This document shows, piece by piece, positions 5,202 to 5,763 of a DNA stretch of 5,763 nucleotides; positions within the stretch are counted from its first letter, which is position 1, and every line of letters begins with the position of its first letter. Made by a program: the position numbers and the translations under genes. This DNA is from CAYOYK01 sp964408185 (GTDB lineage: Bacteria > Bacillota > Clostridia > Christensenellales > Aristaeellaceae). Below the pieces are notes generated by a model, which was not told the origin of the DNA, ran no database searches, and saw only the letters and a list, made by a program, of their open reading frames with translations. Location: contig CAYOYK010000098.1 in the NCBI GenBank assembly GCA_964408185.1, positions 1 to 5,763 of the forward strand. Direction: 5' to 3'.

Positions 5202-5279
5202 TTCCCGTGCAAGGGACGGCATGCAGGCATGGTGGCCCTGCGGGGCCCTCGATTGGCTTGCCGCGCCTGCGGGCGCGGG
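5202..5279 (+). repeat. Left arm of a 78-bp inverted repeat
   Basis: This arm matches the reverse complement of 5686-5763 at 77 of 78 positions; the only difference is at 5206 (C against the T expected from 5759). The arm contains two TGCG-loop hairpins of its own: GGCCC-TGCG-GGGCC (5234-5247) and CCGCGCC-TGCG-GGCGCGG (5261-5278). The second is an exact copy of 4905-4922. The two arms enclose 406 bp made up almost wholly of the 53-bp tandem array. Such near-identity suggests a recent origin or gene conversion. Confidence 0.93.
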
Positions 5280-5287
5280 GGGGGAAA

Positions 5288-5654
5288 AACGCCATGTTGG
5301 CTTTGTTCCCACACGTGTTTAGGGCATAGCTACATTGGGGAACGCGGTACTGGCTTTGCTTCCCCGTGTGTATATGGTATTGTTACCATAGGGAGCGCCA
5401 TATTGGCTTTGCACTCTTACGTGTTTAGGCGCAGTTACATTGGTGGATGCGGTACTGGCTTCGCACACCTGCGTGTCCATGGTATTGTTACCATAGGGAA
5501 CGCCATATTGGCTTTGCTTCCTTACGTGTTTAGGGCGTGGTTACATTGGGGAGCGCCATACTGGCTTTGCTACCCTGCGTGTCTACGGTATGTTCTATTA
5601 GGGAACGCCATATTGCTTTCGCTACCTCACGTGTTTAGGGCATTGCGCCCAAGG
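5288..5654 (+). repeat. Seven tandem 53-bp units of two alternating types
   Basis: Units are 5288-5340, 5341-5393, 5394-5446, 5447-5498, 5499-5551, 5552-5603 and 5604-5654 (53, 53, 53, 52, 53, 52 and 51 bp). All share a head of the form GC(C/G)(A/G)TA(T/C)TGGCTTTGC with small changes, and a central CGTGT. Units 1, 3, 5 and 7 (type A) continue with CGTGTTTAGG and, in the first three, a tail close to TTACATTGG. Units 2 and 4 (type B) end in ATGGTATTGTTACCATAGGG, which holds the hairpin ATGGTA-TTGT-TACCAT (5374-5389 and 5479-5494). Unit 6 has an A-like head and a decayed B tail. No open frame runs through the array. Confidence 0.92.
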
Positions 5655-5685
5655 CATGCAGGGTTTACTTCGTTTCCCCCGTTCT

Positions 5686-5763
5686 CCCGCGCCCGCAGGC
5701 GCGGCAAGCCAATCGAGGGCCCCGCAGGGCCACCATGCCTGCATGCCGTCCCTTGCACAGGAA
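5686..5763 (-). repeat. Right arm of the 78-bp inverted repeat
   Basis: This is the reverse complement of 5202-5279 with one mismatch, ending exactly at the window edge, so the true repeat may be longer. It contains the same two hairpins in inverted form. The 31 bases between the array and this arm (5655-5685) show nothing recognisable. Confidence 0.93.

Noticed and set aside
4738..5329. Several open frames on both strands over the hairpins and the palindrome
   Set aside because: They are rich in R, A, P and G, share sequence only because the DNA is repetitive, and have no ribosome binding sites or domains.
5288..5654. Regularly repeating units that could suggest a CRISPR array
   Set aside because: The units are contiguous and similar over their whole length, with no unique spacers between conserved repeats, and no cas gene is present.
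5288..5654. TTTAGGG motifs resembling a plant telomere repeat
   Set aside because: The heptamer occurs once per type A unit, not in tandem, and the window is clearly bacterial; a chance resemblance.
4861..5763. Possible tRNA or other structured RNA gene among the hairpins
   Set aside because: No cloverleaf, T-loop GTTCGAATC-like sequence or CCA end is seen; the foldings are simple, repeated hairpins.

Overview
The window holds an intact bacterial alpha operon, rpsM-rpsK-rpsD-rpoA-rplQ (plus strand, 1718-4754). It encodes ribosomal proteins S13, S11 and S4, the RNA polymerase alpha subunit and L17. A divergent gene for a secreted SH3b-domain protein (minus strand, 230-1312) precedes it. Both ends of the window are filled with dense non-coding repeats. 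The source looks like a G+C-rich member of the Clostridia, perhaps Oscillospirales. The basis is the four-cysteine S4, strong AGGAGG-type ribosome binding sites, an L17 enlarged by lineage-type insertions, and SH3b proteins of this style. This placement is inference from family resemblance; no search was run.

Region by region: 1-139 is a 20/21-bp tandem array. It is followed by one stray fragment of a 53-bp repeat family (142-161) and three short perfect hairpins (178-238) that run into the stop codon of the SH3b gene. The SH3b gene reads leftward. Between it and rpsM lie 405 bp with an A/T-rich block, a good sigma-A-type promoter (1470-1498) and a leader of about 213 nt. The leader holds several stable hairpins, the last of which covers the rpsM Shine-Dalgarno sequence. 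The five operon genes follow with gaps of 78, 21, 52 and 21 nt, each with a well-placed ribosome binding site. A Rho-independent terminator (4828-4860) closes the operon.

From the terminator to the end there is no credible gene (about 900 bp). This stretch holds two copies of the same GCGCC-hairpin unit that makes up the left-hand array, five more GC-rich hairpins mostly with a TGCG loop, a perfect 28-bp palindrome, and a 78-bp inverted repeat (77 of 78 bases matching). The inverted repeat encloses seven tandem units of about 53 bp that alternate between two subtypes.

The operon genes act together: S13, S11 and S4 are small-subunit proteins, L17 is a large-subunit protein, and alpha nucleates RNA polymerase assembly. 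Their common leader is a plausible site for feedback by a ribosomal protein such as S4, but no known S4 target was recognised in it. Two things are unusual. The operon lacks its customary Firmicute neighbours on both sides. The repeat families on the two flanks are related and both point away from the genes they follow.
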